Shown in pieces: positions 47,004 to 56,921 of a DNA stretch of 64,000 nt. The stretch lies in contig JAHTBO010000010.1 of assembly GCA_019166125.1 (NCBI GenBank), positions 1-64,000 on the forward strand, written 5' to 3'. Positions within the stretch are counted from its first letter, which is position 1, and every line of letters begins with the position of its first letter. The notes below the pieces were generated by a model, which did not search any database, was not told the origin of the DNA, and saw nothing but the letters and a program-made list of their open reading frames with translations. The position numbers and the translations under genes were made by a program. Origin of the DNA: Alcaligenaceae bacterium CGII-47. GTDB taxonomy: Bacteria; Pseudomonadota; Gammaproteobacteria; Burkholderiales; Burkholderiaceae_B.

Positions 47004-49453
47004 CAGAATGGTACCTTGACAGGGTGAGTGGTGGCGGGCTGGGCCGCATCGGCATTGTCTGTCGCTGTGCCCCCACTAAGCTGGTTCAACAAATCGCCAA
47101 TGCCATCGGGCGTTGTGGGGCTGAACGCATCACCAGGCGCTGGCAGGCCGACGCGCGCGACGGCAGTACCCGGTGGAAATTCGCTAAAGTAAAAGTCCCC
47201 ATCGATCCGATTCAGCCCACTGGGCATGGGTCCAGGGGGGATTTGCGGCTGATCGGCCAGCGCTTCCTTCATATAACCTAGCCAAATAGGCAAAGCGGCG
47301 CCGCCCCCTGTCTCGCTCTGGCCTAAGGAGCGGGGCTGGTCATAGCCCATCCAGGCGACGGCAACCAGCTTTGGATTAAAGCCCGCAAACCAGGCGTCCT
47401 GTGAATCGTTGGTGGTGCCGGTCTTACCGCCAATATCGTCGCGCTTGAGCTCGCGGTGCACCCGTGCGCCTGTACCATAGGTGGCGACGCCTCGCATCAG
47501 ATCATTCATGACATAAACGGTGCGTGGGTCGATCGCGCGTGCTGCGACGTCACCTGCAATCGTCGGTCGTGCGCGCATGATGACCTTTCCACTGCTGTCC
47601 GTGACGTGGTCGATCAGATAGGGGGGCACGCGATAGCCGCCATTGGCGAACACGGTAAAGCCTCCGGCTAGTTGTAAAGGTGTGACGCTACCCGCGCCCA
47701 GCGCTAGCGGCAAGACAGCAGGCTGGCGCGAGCGGTCAAAACCGAAACGTGTGACGTAGTCCTGCACGTACTTGGGGCCGACGGCTTGCATGATACGTAT
47801 CGATACCATGTTCTTTGATTTATACAAACCTTGGCGCATCGTCAGCATCGGCTCGTAGCTGCGGCCGTAATTTTTTGGGTTCCAGGGCTTGGAGCCAGTC
47901 TGCTCGGCAGTCAGAGAGAAGGGTTCGTCAGAGATTTGTGTCGCCGGTGTGAGGCCGCGTTCAAGCGCCGATGCATAAATAAAGGGCTTGAATGCCGAGC
48001 CGGGCTGGCGCCAGGCTTGCGTCACCCGGTTGAACTTGCCCTCTTCGAAGTCGAACCCCCCAACCATTGTCTGGATCGCGCCGTCCTGGGCGCGCAGAGA
48101 GACGAGCGCGGCTTGGACAGTGGGCTTGTTGAGCAACTCCCAGTACTCTGGATGCTGGTGGACATAGACAACTGAGCCGCGTTGGATACGTACCTTGGCG
48201 CTGGCCTTGGGCGTGAGGCCGCGCGCGACAATACGCAATGCGCGTTTGTCCGTCACCGCAATGATTTCGGTGGCGGAACGGGCGATTTTGACCTCGGTTG
48301 GGCTGGCAGACAAGACGATGCCTGTGAGCAAGTCGCCATTATCTGGATATTTTTCCTGCAATTCATCGAGTAGCGTGTTGAGCGCCTCAGGTTGGTTTTC
48401 GATATTTGCCGGCAGGGGGATGGTTTCTTCGGGGCCTGGATAGGGTGAGCGCCGCGTATAGTCCAGAACGCCCTCGCGCAGCGACTGGTAGGCTGCCTCT
48501 TGGCCCTTGGAGTCAATCGTGGTGTAGATGTTAAATCCACGTGAATAGATATCATCCTGGTACACACCGTAGAGCAGTTGACGTGCGAGCTCGGCAGGGT
48601 ACTCACCATGTACGGTGTAGCGCCCTGTCGGTGTGCCCGGAGACGATTTGATGACGATTTCCTGTGCGGTGGCCCGCTGGAATTCGTCTTCGGTCAGATA
48701 GCCCAGGCTACGCATGCGCCCTAATACGTACGCCTGTCGGGACTTGGCGCGCGAGAAATTTGAAATTGGATTGAAACGCGATGGGGCCTTGGGAATACCC
48801 GCCAGCATGGCGGCTTCTGCCGCAGTGATTTCCCCGAGTTGTTTACCGAAGTAGGCACGGCTCGCGGCGGCAAAGCCGTATGCGCGATGACCCAGGAAAA
48901 TCTGGTTCATGTACAAATCCAGGATTTCATCCTTGGAGAGCGTTGCCTCGATTTTGAACGTGAGGAGCAGTTCGTAGAACTTACGGGTGTAGGTTTTCTC
49001 TGAGGACAGGTAGAAATTACGTGCGACCTGCATCGTGATCGTGCTGGCGCCCTGGGTCTTGGACATTTTGATGGTGTTGGCGAGCGCAGCGCGCAGCACG
49101 CCCGCCCAGTCAATGCCACCATGTTGATAGAAGCGATCATCCTCGGCGGCGAGGATGGCGGACTTCATGATGTCCGGGATCTCGTCAAAGCGCAGGATAT
49201 TACGTCGTTCTTCACCGAATTCGCCGATCAATACCTGATCCGCACTATAAATTCGCAACGGCACACGTGGCCGATAGTCGATCATTGCGCTTAGGTCGGG
49301 AAGATTAGGCCATGCCAGGGCGAGGGCTAATGTGCCGAGCAGCACGCCGCATAAACCCAGGCCCGCAACAAGCGCTACGAATTTAATTAAAAATCGCGAG
49401 AGCCAAGAGCGGGAAGGCGCTGACTTTTGGGAAGTTTGTTTGGAGGAACTCAT
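47003..49453 (-). CDS. mrcA: Penicillin-binding protein 1A (bifunctional transglycosylase/transpeptidase)
   Basis: 816 residues from ATG 49453; a TTG start 13 codons upstream is possible, and no SD is clear at either. Order: N-terminal TM (~25-48), GT51 domain (AAEDDRFYQHGGIDWAGVLR, then QGASTITMQVARNFYL), an OB-type insert, and the transpeptidase domain with SxxK in PGSAFKPFIY, SxN in YKSKNMVS, and KTG in GGKTGTTND. It polymerises and cross-links peptidoglycan. It is divergent from aroK. Confidence 0.94.
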   Translation of the reverse strand: MSSSKQTSQKSAPSRSWLSRFLIKFVALVAGLGLCGVLLGTLALALAWPNLPDLSAMIDYRPRVPLRIYSADQVLIGEFGEERRNILRFDEIPDIMKSAILAAEDDRFYQHGGIDWAGVLRAALANTIKMSKTQGASTITMQVARNFYLSSEKTYTRKFYELLLTFKIEATLSKDEILDLYMNQIFLGHRAYGFAAASRAYFGKQLGEITAAEAAMLAGIPKAPSRFNPISNFSRAKSRQAYVLGRMRSLGYLTEDEFQRATAQEIVIKSSPGTPTGRYTVHGEYPAELARQLLYGVYQDDIYSRGFNIYTTIDSKGQEAAYQSLREGVLDYTRRSPYPGPEETIPLPANIENQPEALNTLLDELQEKYPDNGDLLTGIVLSASPTEVKIARSATEIIAVTDKRALRIVARGLTPKASAKVRIQRGSVVYVHQHPEYWELLNKPTVQAALVSLRAQDGAIQTMVGGFDFEEGKFNRVTQAWRQPGSAFKPFIYASALERGLTPATQISDEPFSLTAEQTGSKPWNPKNYGRSYEPMLTMRQGLYKSKNMVSIRIMQAVGPKYVQDYVTRFGFDRSRQPAVLPLALGAGSVTPLQLAGGFTVFANGGYRVPPYLIDHVTDSSGKVIMRARPTIAGDVAARAIDPRTVYVMNDLMRGVATYGTGARVHRELKRDDIGGKTGTTNDSQDAWFAGFNPKLVAVAWMGYDQPRSLGQSETGGGAALPIWLGYMKEALADQPQIPPGPMPSGLNRIDGDFYFSEFPPGTAVARVGLPAPGDAFSPTTPDGIGDLLNQLSGGTATDNADAAQPATTHPVKVPF

Positions 49454-49570
49454 CAGGAAAGATTTTAAGCCCAAGCGCGACCAAGCCGCCAAATACGTGC
49501 CGGGTCAATGTAAGCAGATGATGCGAGCATCATCGTGAGCGACTGTGCTGCTGATGCGATAATACAGTAA

Positions 49571-50179
49571 ATGAACGCTTCTATTCCTGCCATGCCCATA
49601 CATAGCACTGCGAGTTTCACTAATTTGCGATCCGATACAACGGGCGATGATGCGCCGTGCTCGATTATCCTGGTGGGAATGATGGGTGCGGGCAAGACCA
49701 CCATCGGGAGGCAGTTGGCGCATCTGTTGGATCGTCAGTTCCTTGACCTGGATCACGAGATAGAAGCGCGTTGTGGGGTGCGTGTGGCCGTTATTTTCGA
49801 CATTGAGGGCGAGGCTGGGTTTCGCCGACGCGAAAGTGCGCTGCTCGATGAATGCTCGCGCTATAGAGGGATGGTGATTGCCACAGGCGGGGGCGCGGTG
49901 CTGGCACCCGAGAATCGCCGCATCCTCAAAGAGCGCGGCATAGTGGTGTATTTACGCGCCAGTGTTGATGAGTTGTTTCGTCGCATCGCTCGTGATCGCA
50001 CACGTCCTTTGCTCCAATCCAGCGATCCGCGTCAGCGCATTATTGATTTGCTCGCCCAGCGCGAACCGCTCTACGAGGAAGTCGCTGACGTGATACTGGA
50101 TACCGGAGCGGTGCCGATAACACAGGTCGTGCGCAGCTTACTGTCTTATTTAAAAGAATTCGATACACATAGAACCTGA
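49571..50179 (+). CDS. aroK: Shikimate kinase
   Basis: 202 residues. The Walker A motif is GMMGAGKTT, then the DxD shikimate site (FLDLDHEIE) and GGGAV (ATGGGAVLAPENR). The lid contains RPLLQ. About 30 N-terminal residues precede the core, so an internal start (ATG 49592) is possible. It phosphorylates shikimate in aromatic synthesis. aroB and dgt follow in the order usual for proteobacteria. Confidence 0.95.
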   Translation: MNASIPAMPIHSTASFTNLRSDTTGDDAPCSIILVGMMGAGKTTIGRQLAHLLDRQFLDLDHEIEARCGVRVAVIFDIEGEAGFRRRESALLDECSRYRGMVIATGGGAVLAPENRRILKERGIVVYLRASVDELFRRIARDRTRPLLQSSDPRQRIIDLLAQREPLYEEVADVILDTGAVPITQVVRSLLSYLKEFDTHRT

Positions 50180-50194
50180 GACGCATTGATACAT

Positions 50195-51283
50195 ATGAAT
50201 ATTGTTACGGTCAACACGCCAGGCGGATCCTACCCCATCCATATTGCGGCAGGAAGGCTGGATGCGCTTGCTCACAGCATCCCAGGCAATGCCACAGCCA
50301 TTGTCGTCGTGAGTAACACCACAATTAGCTCGCTGTATGGGGAACGCGTCCGGCAGGCGCTCGCCTCCACAGCCAAGCCACTCGTGTTCATCGATCTGCC
50401 CGATGGCGAAGCCTACAAAACCTGGGATACCTTAAATCTGATTTTTGATCGCCTGCTGGGACACCAACTGGATCGCAAGGCGGTATTGGTGGCGCTGGGT
50501 GGTGGCGTGGTGGGGGATATATGTGGCTTTGCGGCAGCTTGCTATATGCGTGGTGTGCGTTTTGTCCAAGTACCCACGACGCTGTTGGCACAGGTGGATT
50601 CCTCGGTGGGCGGCAAGACCGCGATCAACCATCCTCTGGGCAAGAACATGATCGGCGCCTTCTATCAGCCGTTAGCCGTCGAGATCGATACGGATGTGCT
50701 GGCCAGTTTGCCGGCACGAGAGATCTCTGCGGGACTGGCCGAGGTGATTAAGTACGGGATGATTGCTGACGCAACATTTTTCGCCTGGTGCGAAGAGAAC
50801 GTCGATGCCTTGCGCGCGCTGGCGCCGCAGGCGATACATCATGCGATCAAGCGATCCTGCGAGATCAAGGCTCAGGTGGTGTCCCAGGACGAGCGCGAGT
50901 CAGGGGTACGAGCGATCTTGAATTTCGGCCATACCTTCGGCCATGCCATCGAGTCAGGCCTCGGGTATGGACAGTGGTTGCACGGCGAAGCGGTTGGCTG
51001 TGGCATGGTGCTGGCGGCAGAGCTATCGGCACAGGTGCATGGTTTGGATCGCACGATCGTGGCACGGGTGCGTGCATTGGTGAAGGCAATAGGCTGCCCG
51101 ACCCAGGCACCAGATCTGGGGGCGCAGCGCTGGCTGGATCTTATGCGGGTAGACAAGAAAACAGAAGGGCGGGTGTTTCGTTTTGTACTCCTTCCCGAAC
51201 TGGGTCGTGCCCAGGTGGATGTGGTGCCCGATGCGCAGCTTGAAACCATTCTCGCGCGTATCTCGGTCGGACAGGGTGTTTGA
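50195..51283 (+). CDS. aroB: 3-Dehydroquinate synthase
   Basis: 362 residues. I use ATG 50195 ([17 protein letters not shown]) over TTG 50186, because it matches the family N-terminus. The NAD site is [13 protein letters not shown], and the metal ligands are in LAEVIKYGM and in [11 protein letters not shown] and LHGEAVG. It converts DAHP to 3-dehydroquinate. Its stop lies 2 nt before the dgt start. Confidence 0.96.
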   Translation: MNIVTVNTPGGSYPIHIAAGRLDALAHSIPGNATAIVVVSNTTISSLYGERVRQALASTAKPLVFIDLPDGEAYKTWDTLNLIFDRLLGHQLDRKAVLVALGGGVVGDICGFAAACYMRGVRFVQVPTTLLAQVDSSVGGKTAINHPLGKNMIGAFYQPLAVEIDTDVLASLPAREISAGLAEVIKYGMIADATFFAWCEENVDALRALAPQAIHHAIKRSCEIKAQVVSQDERESGVRAILNFGHTFGHAIESGLGYGQWLHGEAVGCGMVLAAELSAQVHGLDRTIVARVRALVKAIGCPTQAPDLGAQRWLDLMRVDKKTEGRVFRFVLLPELGRAQVDVVPDAQLETILARISVGQGV

Positions 51284-51285
51284 CG

Positions 51286-52416
51286 ATGCGCGAACTGGCT
51301 GCCTATGCGTGCCATCCCGAGTCCTCACGTGGCCGCCGATATACCGAGCAGGCGCCTGCCGGACGCAATGCATTTCAGCGTGATCGGGACCGGATCGTGC
51401 ATTGTTCAGCGTTCCGGCGCTTGGAATACAAGACCCAGGTATTCCTGAATCACGAAGGCGATCTATTTCGAACCCGCCTAACGCACAGTATCGAGGTGGC
51501 GCAAATTGCACGCTCGTTGGCGCGTAATCTGGCGGTACACGAGGATTTGGTCGAGGCGATTGCGCTGGCCCATGATCTTGGGCACACGCCGTTTGGGCAT
51601 GCTGGCCAGGATGAGTTGAATGCCTGTCTGCGCGAGCGGGTGCCACTGGCTGGCGGATTCGAACATAATTTGCAGAGTCTGCGGGTCGTCGATGAATTGG
51701 AAGAGCGTTATGCCGCCTTCAACGGGCTGAACCTGTGTTTCGAGACGCGTGAGGGGATCCTCAAGCATTGCTCGATGAGCCATGCGCGTGTGCTGGGCGA
51801 TGTGGGCGAGCGCTTTGTGAATCGCACGCAGGCATCGCTGGAGGCACAGTTAACGAATCTGGCCGATGAGATTGCGTATAACAATCACGATATTGATGAT
51901 GGCTTACGCTCGGGGCTGATCACGGTGGATCAGTTGCTGCACCTAGAGATTTTCTCGGCGCATTATGCGCAGGTACACAGCCGCTATCCGAACGTTGAAC
52001 AAAAACGTCTGGTGGCCGAGGTGATTCGGGCCATGATCAACACGCTGGTCCGGGATCTGACCGACACGACGATGGCGCGCATTCGGCAATATGGCCCGGG
52101 CAGCGTTGATGAGGTACGCACATGTCCGCCGCTGGCTGCGTTCTCCGATGCGTTGCGGGTGCAGGCCGATGCCCTGAAAAAATTCCTGCTTGTTAATCTG
52201 TATCGTCACTATCAAGTGTTGCGCATGATGAATAAGGCGCGTCGGATTGTGCGGGAACTGTTTGTGGCATTTCTGGAGGATCCGCGTTTGCTGGCGGATG
52301 AGTATCGGCGTGAGGACCCCGTAGCCCAGGCGCGTGTGATTGCTGACTATATCGCAGGGATGACGGATCGATATGCTATTCGGGAACATGCGGGGCTGTA
52401 TCGGATGGAGAGTTAA
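51286..52416 (+). CDS. dgt: Deoxyguanosinetriphosphate triphosphohydrolase-like protein (HD domain)
   Basis: 376 residues from ATG 51286 (an in-frame TTG sits at 51280). The HD metal motif is built from [26 protein letters not shown] and [16 protein letters not shown]. It hydrolyses dNTPs to nucleoside and tripolyphosphate; the short type-2 form may prefer other dNTPs. It forms an aroK-aroB-dgt operon. A 7-bp stem (CCAAGGT/ACCTTGG, 52426-52444) lies after its stop. Confidence 0.93.
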   Translation: MRELAAYACHPESSRGRRYTEQAPAGRNAFQRDRDRIVHCSAFRRLEYKTQVFLNHEGDLFRTRLTHSIEVAQIARSLARNLAVHEDLVEAIALAHDLGHTPFGHAGQDELNACLRERVPLAGGFEHNLQSLRVVDELEERYAAFNGLNLCFETREGILKHCSMSHARVLGDVGERFVNRTQASLEAQLTNLADEIAYNNHDIDDGLRSGLITVDQLLHLEIFSAHYAQVHSRYPNVEQKRLVAEVIRAMINTLVRDLTDTTMARIRQYGPGSVDEVRTCPPLAAFSDALRVQADALKKFLLVNLYRHYQVLRMMNKARRIVRELFVAFLEDPRLLADEYRREDPVAQARVIADYIAGMTDRYAIREHAGLYRMES

Positions 52417-52453
52417 GTATTGCGCCCAAGGTCGACTACCTTGGCTTCGTGGC

Positions 52454-53758
52454 TCAGTTTCCGTACATCATTCTGGGCAGGATCATTACAATGTCTGGAA
52501 AGATAGTAAAGATTATGACCGCGAGAATCAGCATAAGAAAAAATGGGAAGGCGGCTTTGGATATGAATACGATGTCGCGTCCAGACATACCCTGCAAAAC
52601 AAATAGATTCAGCCCAACGGGTGGGGTCAATTGTCCTATTTCCACTACCAACACCAAATACACGCCAAACCAGATGGTATCAATACCGGAGGCCTGGACT
52701 GCTGGTAATAGAACTGCAGTTGTCAGGACGACGATCGAGATTCCGTCTAAAAAGCAACCCATGATAATAAAGAAGACAGTGAGCGCCGCCAATAGCATGT
52801 AGTGGCTCATCCCCATGCCAGTGATCCACTGTGCGATGGTAGCGGGTAGGCCCGAATACCCCATCGCGAGCGTCAGAAAAGCAGACCCTGCAAGAATGAA
52901 TGCAATCATTGACGAAGACAGTGTGGCAGCGAGCAGACCCTCCTTGAAGGTTCTCCAGTTCAGATCACCAAACCACCAGCTCATCAACAATGCCAGTACA
53001 ACACCGACTGCTGCCGAATCAGTGGGACTCGCGAGCCCCAGATAAATGGAACCCATGACGCCAACAATCAGTAGCACGACGGGTAATAGCGTTTTGGACG
53101 CCTGCAGCTTTTGTATAAATGTCGTCGGCGGATCCTTGGGCGGTGTTTTTGCCCGCCCTGTCATTGACTGCAGCGCGACATAGCTCATGAATAGGGCAAT
53201 GACGACTAATCCGGGTAGCACGCCAGCGATAAACAGACGTGCAATGGATTGATCGGCTGCGACGCCGTACACAATCATGATGATGGATGGTGGAATCAAT
53301 AATCCCAATGTCGCTGAACCGGCGACTGTTCCCAATATTAGACTCTCATCGTAGCCACGGGACTTGAGCTCGGGCACGGCCACTTTGGCGACTGTTGCGC
53401 AGGTCGCCGCAGAAGACCCACTGACTGCGGCAAATATGCCCGAAGCGAGAATGCCGACATGGCCTAGCCCTCCTGGTACCGAGCGCATCCAGGGTGCCAA
53501 GCCGGTGAACAAGTCCTTGGACATGCGGGAACGAAAGAGAATTTCTCCCATCCAGATAAACAAGGGAAGGGCAGCCAAGGACCATTCAGTCGATGAGCTC
53601 CAGATGTTGGTGGCGAGAACGTCAGCGATGGGGGCGCTGGAGAACAACAGGATTCCGATGAGGCCGGTCACAAATAAAGCCACCGAAACCCACAGGCCGA
53701 TTGCCAGGCTACCGAATAGTGTGCCAACGAGGATGACTGCTGTGAATGCGATTGACAT
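52454..53758 (-). CDS. dctM: TRAP transporter large permease subunit (DctM)
   Basis: 434 residues, about 12-13 hydrophobic segments, DctM family (SGSSAATCATVAKVAVPELK and LLIPPSIIMIVYGVAADQSI; ending ILPRMMYGN). It carries the Na+-driven transport channel of a tripartite periplasmic transporter. Its ATG overlaps the DctQ stop by 1 nt (TGATG). Confidence 0.93.
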   Translation of the reverse strand: MSIAFTAVILVGTLFGSLAIGLWVSVALFVTGLIGILLFSSAPIADVLATNIWSSSTEWSLAALPLFIWMGEILFRSRMSKDLFTGLAPWMRSVPGGLGHVGILASGIFAAVSGSSAATCATVAKVAVPELKSRGYDESLILGTVAGSATLGLLIPPSIIMIVYGVAADQSIARLFIAGVLPGLVVIALFMSYVALQSMTGRAKTPPKDPPTTFIQKLQASKTLLPVVLLIVGVMGSIYLGLASPTDSAAVGVVLALLMSWWFGDLNWRTFKEGLLAATLSSSMIAFILAGSAFLTLAMGYSGLPATIAQWITGMGMSHYMLLAALTVFFIIMGCFLDGISIVVLTTAVLLPAVQASGIDTIWFGVYLVLVVEIGQLTPPVGLNLFVLQGMSGRDIVFISKAAFPFFLMLILAVIIFTIFPDIVMILPRMMYGN

Positions 53759-54312
53759 CAGATGCCTTCCTCTGCATTGCTTTGGGCATCTAGTGCATTG
53801 CTATGACCGTGACGTAAGACCTCAATCAGCGTGTCCAGGGCAGCGATCAGAAATACCGTCATACCGATACATAGTATAGATTGCGGAATCCAGAGCGGCA
53901 CCTTTAGCAATCCGGTACCACGATCACCCCATGAATAGGATTGAAATGCCAGCAAAGCCAAGCTATAGGTAAATAGTATCCCGACCATCACCGCGATCAG
54001 TGAGATCATGATCAGTGTGAACCGGCGAGCTGATCTGGGCAGACGTGATTCCACGAGCGTGACCCGAATGTGCACGGCCTTGCGTAGGCCAAGTCCCAGG
54101 GACAGAAAGGTCGCAAATGCCAGGCCGTACCCAGATAAGGATGTATAGGATGGAATCAGCAAGCCGATGCTTTTTCCAAGCATCATCTTGGCTAAATAAT
54201 CAATGATGTTCAGCATGACCTGCCCGAAGACGATTAGAACTATTGCAACAATTGAAGCGGCGGCCAAGCCGCCGCTTATCTTGTAGATAGCGTCGAGAGC
54301 GTTGCGTATCAT
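53758..54312 (-). CDS. dctQ: TRAP transporter small permease subunit (DctQ)
   Basis: 184 residues with four membrane segments. The DctQ-like middle region includes FATFLSLGLGLRKAVHIRVT. It helps DctM in substrate transport. It lies 13 nt after dctP, in the order dctP-dctQ-dctM. Confidence 0.9.
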   Translation of the reverse strand: MIRNALDAIYKISGGLAAASIVAIVLIVFGQVMLNIIDYLAKMMLGKSIGLLIPSYTSLSGYGLAFATFLSLGLGLRKAVHIRVTLVESRLPRSARRFTLIMISLIAVMVGILFTYSLALLAFQSYSWGDRGTGLLKVPLWIPQSILCIGMTVFLIAALDTLIEVLRHGHSNALDAQSNAEEGI

Positions 54313-54325
54313 TTAGGCAGCCTAG

Positions 54326-55297
54326 CTATTTTGGCTTGTAAGCATCAAGCACCTGTTTACCGACTTCGCCAGCATTTTTGCTCCATTCATCAGCCATCTG
54401 GCCACCGATCTTGTGCAGTTCGGTATTCAGTGCATTGCTGCCATCACTGACGCGCATCCCTTGGTCAATCAATACCTGTTTTTTTGCCAAGTGATCGGCT
54501 TCAGCCATTTCCCATCCGCGTGTCTCTGCTGCGGCTGCGGCATTCAGAACCGCCTGCTGCACCGAAGGATCGAGCGCGTCGAACAGACTTTGGTTGACGA
54601 CGACGATGTTCTTGGGCAAATAAGCCTTTACGTCATAGAAGTATTTGAGGTAATCCCAAGCTTTGCTGTCCACCCCCGTCGATGTGGCGGTGAGCATCGC
54701 GTTCACACGTCCGGTTGTAAATGCTTGGGCGAGATCCGGAACCTCAACCTGCGCAGGCACGGCACCGACGAGTTGTGCCAGTCGGGCGAGCTGCGAGTTG
54801 TATACCCGGAATTTTAAGCCTTCTAAGTCTGCCACCTTCTCGATCGGGCGGTCAGCGTAAAGTCCTTGTGGTGGCCACGCAACTGAATATAGAACTTTGA
54901 TGCCTTGTTTGCCTAGTTGTTTTTCGAGTTCAGGCCTGGAGGCCTGATACAGTTGGCGCGCTTCTGCGAACGAAGATGCGACGAATGGAACTGAATCCAG
55001 AGCGTAGATCGGGCCTTCGTTGGCCAGTATGGAGATGAAGAACTCCCCTATCTGGATCTGGCGTGAGCGAACGGCGTTCTTGATCTCTGGATGCTTGATC
55101 AGTGAGCCCGCCGAATGGACCTTGATTTGCAGCTTGCCCTCAGTCGCTATGTCGATATCTTTGACGAACTGCAAGACATTTTTAGTGTGAAAATTAGACT
55201 CTGGATAAGGCGTAGCCATTTGCCACGTTTCGGCCTGAGCAACCGATGTTGAAAGCGCGACTGCTAGCCCCGCCACCATTAATTTGAACAAACGCAT
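54326..55297 (-). CDS. dctP: TRAP transporter substrate-binding protein (DctP)
   Basis: 323 residues with a very strong SD (AGGAGGG). A signal peptide ends VAQAETW. DctP-type features: GPIYALDSVPFVASSFAEAR, the carboxylate-binding Arg in LKFRVYNSQLA, and QVEVPDLAQAFTTGRVNA. It binds an organic acid in the periplasm. The substrate is unknown. From the FAD 2-hydroxyacid-type oxidase and the metallo-hydrolase across the promoter, a hydroxy acid or lactone is possible; that is inference. Confidence 0.92.
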   Translation of the reverse strand: MRLFKLMVAGLAVALSTSVAQAETWQMATPYPESNFHTKNVLQFVKDIDIATEGKLQIKVHSAGSLIKHPEIKNAVRSRQIQIGEFFISILANEGPIYALDSVPFVASSFAEARQLYQASRPELEKQLGKQGIKVLYSVAWPPQGLYADRPIEKVADLEGLKFRVYNSQLARLAQLVGAVPAQVEVPDLAQAFTTGRVNAMLTATSTGVDSKAWDYLKYFYDVKAYLPKNIVVVNQSLFDALDPSVQQAVLNAAAAAETRGWEMAEADHLAKKQVLIDQGMRVSDGSNALNTELHKIGGQMADEWSKNAGEVGKQVLDAYKPK

Positions 55298-55360
55298 GTT
55301 CCCTCCTGTCGGGCGTGTGACTGCTGCTCATTACACAGCATAAGTGGGTAGATTTACAAA

Positions 55361-55513
55361 ATCAATAGTATTATCAATAATATCTGATCCGCAAGCATAG
55401 ATGCAAAATATCAGTGTAAACCCTGATGTCTATTGAGGGTTCGTAGAGAATCACAATAGTCGATTTGAATAGAATAGCTAAAGAAGCTATATTATTGATA
55501 TGTTTATTGATAA
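55361..55513. promoter_or_regulatory. Mirrored operator-like repeats in the dctP / hydrolase divergent promoter
   Basis: Near dctP, ATCAATA occurs twice, 12 bp apart (55361-55367 and 55373-55379). Near the hydrolase gene its complement TATTGAT occurs twice with the same 12-bp spacing (55493-55499 and 55505-55511). TATCAATAATAT (55372-55383) and ATATTATTGATA (55489-55500) form a perfect inverted repeat. This is the expected layout for a regulator controlling both directions, most simply the GntR protein encoded at 56256. Confidence 0.7.
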
Positions 55514-55566
55514 TTGTTTCAAGGGTCTTTTGTTCCAGCTCCCTCGGACGTTAGCAGGAGTAATTT

Positions 55567-56259
55567 ATGCCTATCAGGCACCACACACTGGTTGAGGGAA
55601 ACAGCCTAAGCTTCAAGGATGGATTCTTTGGCTTTTCTTCCATCGTCCTGATCTTGGTCGATGGATATGGCCCGCTATTGTTCGACACTGGGCATCACTC
55701 AACGCGCCTGTTGTTGCTGCAGGCCTTGAAGGAACAAGGCTTAAATCCACAGGACATCGAAGCCGTCTTCCTCTCTCATCTGCATTTTGATCACGCCAAC
55801 AACATAGATCTGTTTCCCAACGCGACCATTCACTTGGGGGCGACTGAATGGGACTACGCTCGCCAGCCTGCTACAGAAGACATATTCTGCAGTGTAGGGA
55901 TGAATCACTATCTGAATGATTGTTCCTTGAATCTGATCCGCGAGACGGAAGGGGAACTTGTCCCCAGTCTGCACTTTAGACACGCTCCAGGCCACACGCC
56001 GGGCAGCTATTTGCTGCATTACACTCAGGAATCAGGAAAGCGTGTTGTGCTGGCTGGTGATGCGTGCAAAACATATCGTGAACTCGCTCTGATGCACGCT
56101 GCCAGTGAATTTGACCCTGAATCCAGGGCAGCCCAAACGCTGCATTGGATTGCAGACAATGCCGATATTGTCATCCCCGGGCACTTTCCTGAGTTACGCA
56201 AGACCGCATCGGGTTGGGTGTGGGATGAACCCTCAAAAATCGAGATTATTATCCGATGA
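55567..56259 (+). CDS. Metallo-beta-lactamase-fold hydrolase (AHL-lactonase-like)
   Basis: 230 residues with an AGGAG SD. The dinuclear metal motif HLHFDHANN (HxHxDH) is at ~residue 73, the later His in HAPGHTPGSY, Asp in LAGDACKT and His in VIPGHFPEL. The closest pattern is the lactonase/hydrolase branch related to AHL lactonases. In this operon it more likely acts on a substrate of the TRAP system (lactone or ester) than on quorum signals. The gntR start overlaps its stop by 4 nt. Confidence 0.85.
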   Translation: MPIRHHTLVEGNSLSFKDGFFGFSSIVLILVDGYGPLLFDTGHHSTRLLLLQALKEQGLNPQDIEAVFLSHLHFDHANNIDLFPNATIHLGATEWDYARQPATEDIFCSVGMNHYLNDCSLNLIRETEGELVPSLHFRHAPGHTPGSYLLHYTQESGKRVVLAGDACKTYRELALMHAASEFDPESRAAQTLHWIADNADIVIPGHFPELRKTASGWVWDEPSKIEIIIR

Positions 56260-56921
56260 CATACACGGTCCGATTATCCCAATCTGTACGTGACATTGTG
56301 GAACACGTAGAGTCAGACATCATCTTTGGGCGCCTGAGGCCAAACCAAGAGCTCATCGAGGATGCGCTCATGGCGCGCTTCGATGCTAAGCGTCACGTTG
56401 TGCGCTCGGCGATACAAGAGCTCGTCGCTCGTCAGATTGCAGACAAATCCAGATCAAAGTCGGCGCGCGTCAAGGACTTTACGCTTCTGGAAGTTCAAGA
56501 AATCTATCATATGCGTGCACTTTTGCAGCGTAATGCCGTGCACATCATGCCTTTTCCGGCTGCCATAGAAGATATGAATGCGATCAAGGAAACCCACGTT
56601 AAACACGCCGCTGCGGCTAGCGTGGGGGCCGACAAAATCTTGATCCATAAACTGAATGACGAGTTCCATGAACGACTATTTGCCCTATGTCGTAACACGC
56701 AACTGTGCAAGGCGATTGCTTTTTATACCGAGTTATCCAACCCCATTCGGTCATACGGTATTGTGGATCAGGGCTGGTTGCAGCAGTCCATCAAAGAACA
56801 TGCCGACATGATCAAAGCCATCGAAAAGCAGGACAGAGCGACGCTGGAACAACTGGTTGTCGATCACATGCAGCCTACACGACAGCGCTGGGAGGCCTTG
56901 CACGCTGGTATACCCCTATGA
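56256..56921 (+). CDS. GntR family regulator (FCD type)
   Basis: 221 residues. The N-terminal winged helix ([20 protein letters not shown], then [12 protein letters not shown]) is followed by an all-helical FCD ligand domain. Possible metal ligands lie in [15 protein letters not shown] and VDHMQ. It probably regulates its own operon and the TRAP genes through the repeats at 55361-55513. It overlaps both neighbours by ATGA (hydrolase before, oxidase after). Confidence 0.88.
   Translation: MTYTVRLSQSVRDIVEHVESDIIFGRLRPNQELIEDALMARFDAKRHVVRSAIQELVARQIADKSRSKSARVKDFTLLEVQEIYHMRALLQRNAVHIMPFPAAIEDMNAIKETHVKHAAAASVGADKILIHKLNDEFHERLFALCRNTQLCKAIAFYTELSNPIRSYGIVDQGWLQQSIKEHADMIKAIEKQDRATLEQLVVDHMQPTRQRWEALHAGIPL

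Noticed and set aside
46816-47076. N-terminal extension of LysA
   Set aside because: It would overlap lptM and mrcA; ATG 46815 gives the family N-terminus and an ATGA overlap with lptM.
56705-56917. Longer start for the FAD oxidoreductase
   Set aside because: It overlaps gntR by over 200 nt and adds sequence before the nucleotide-binding fold that should be near the N-terminus.
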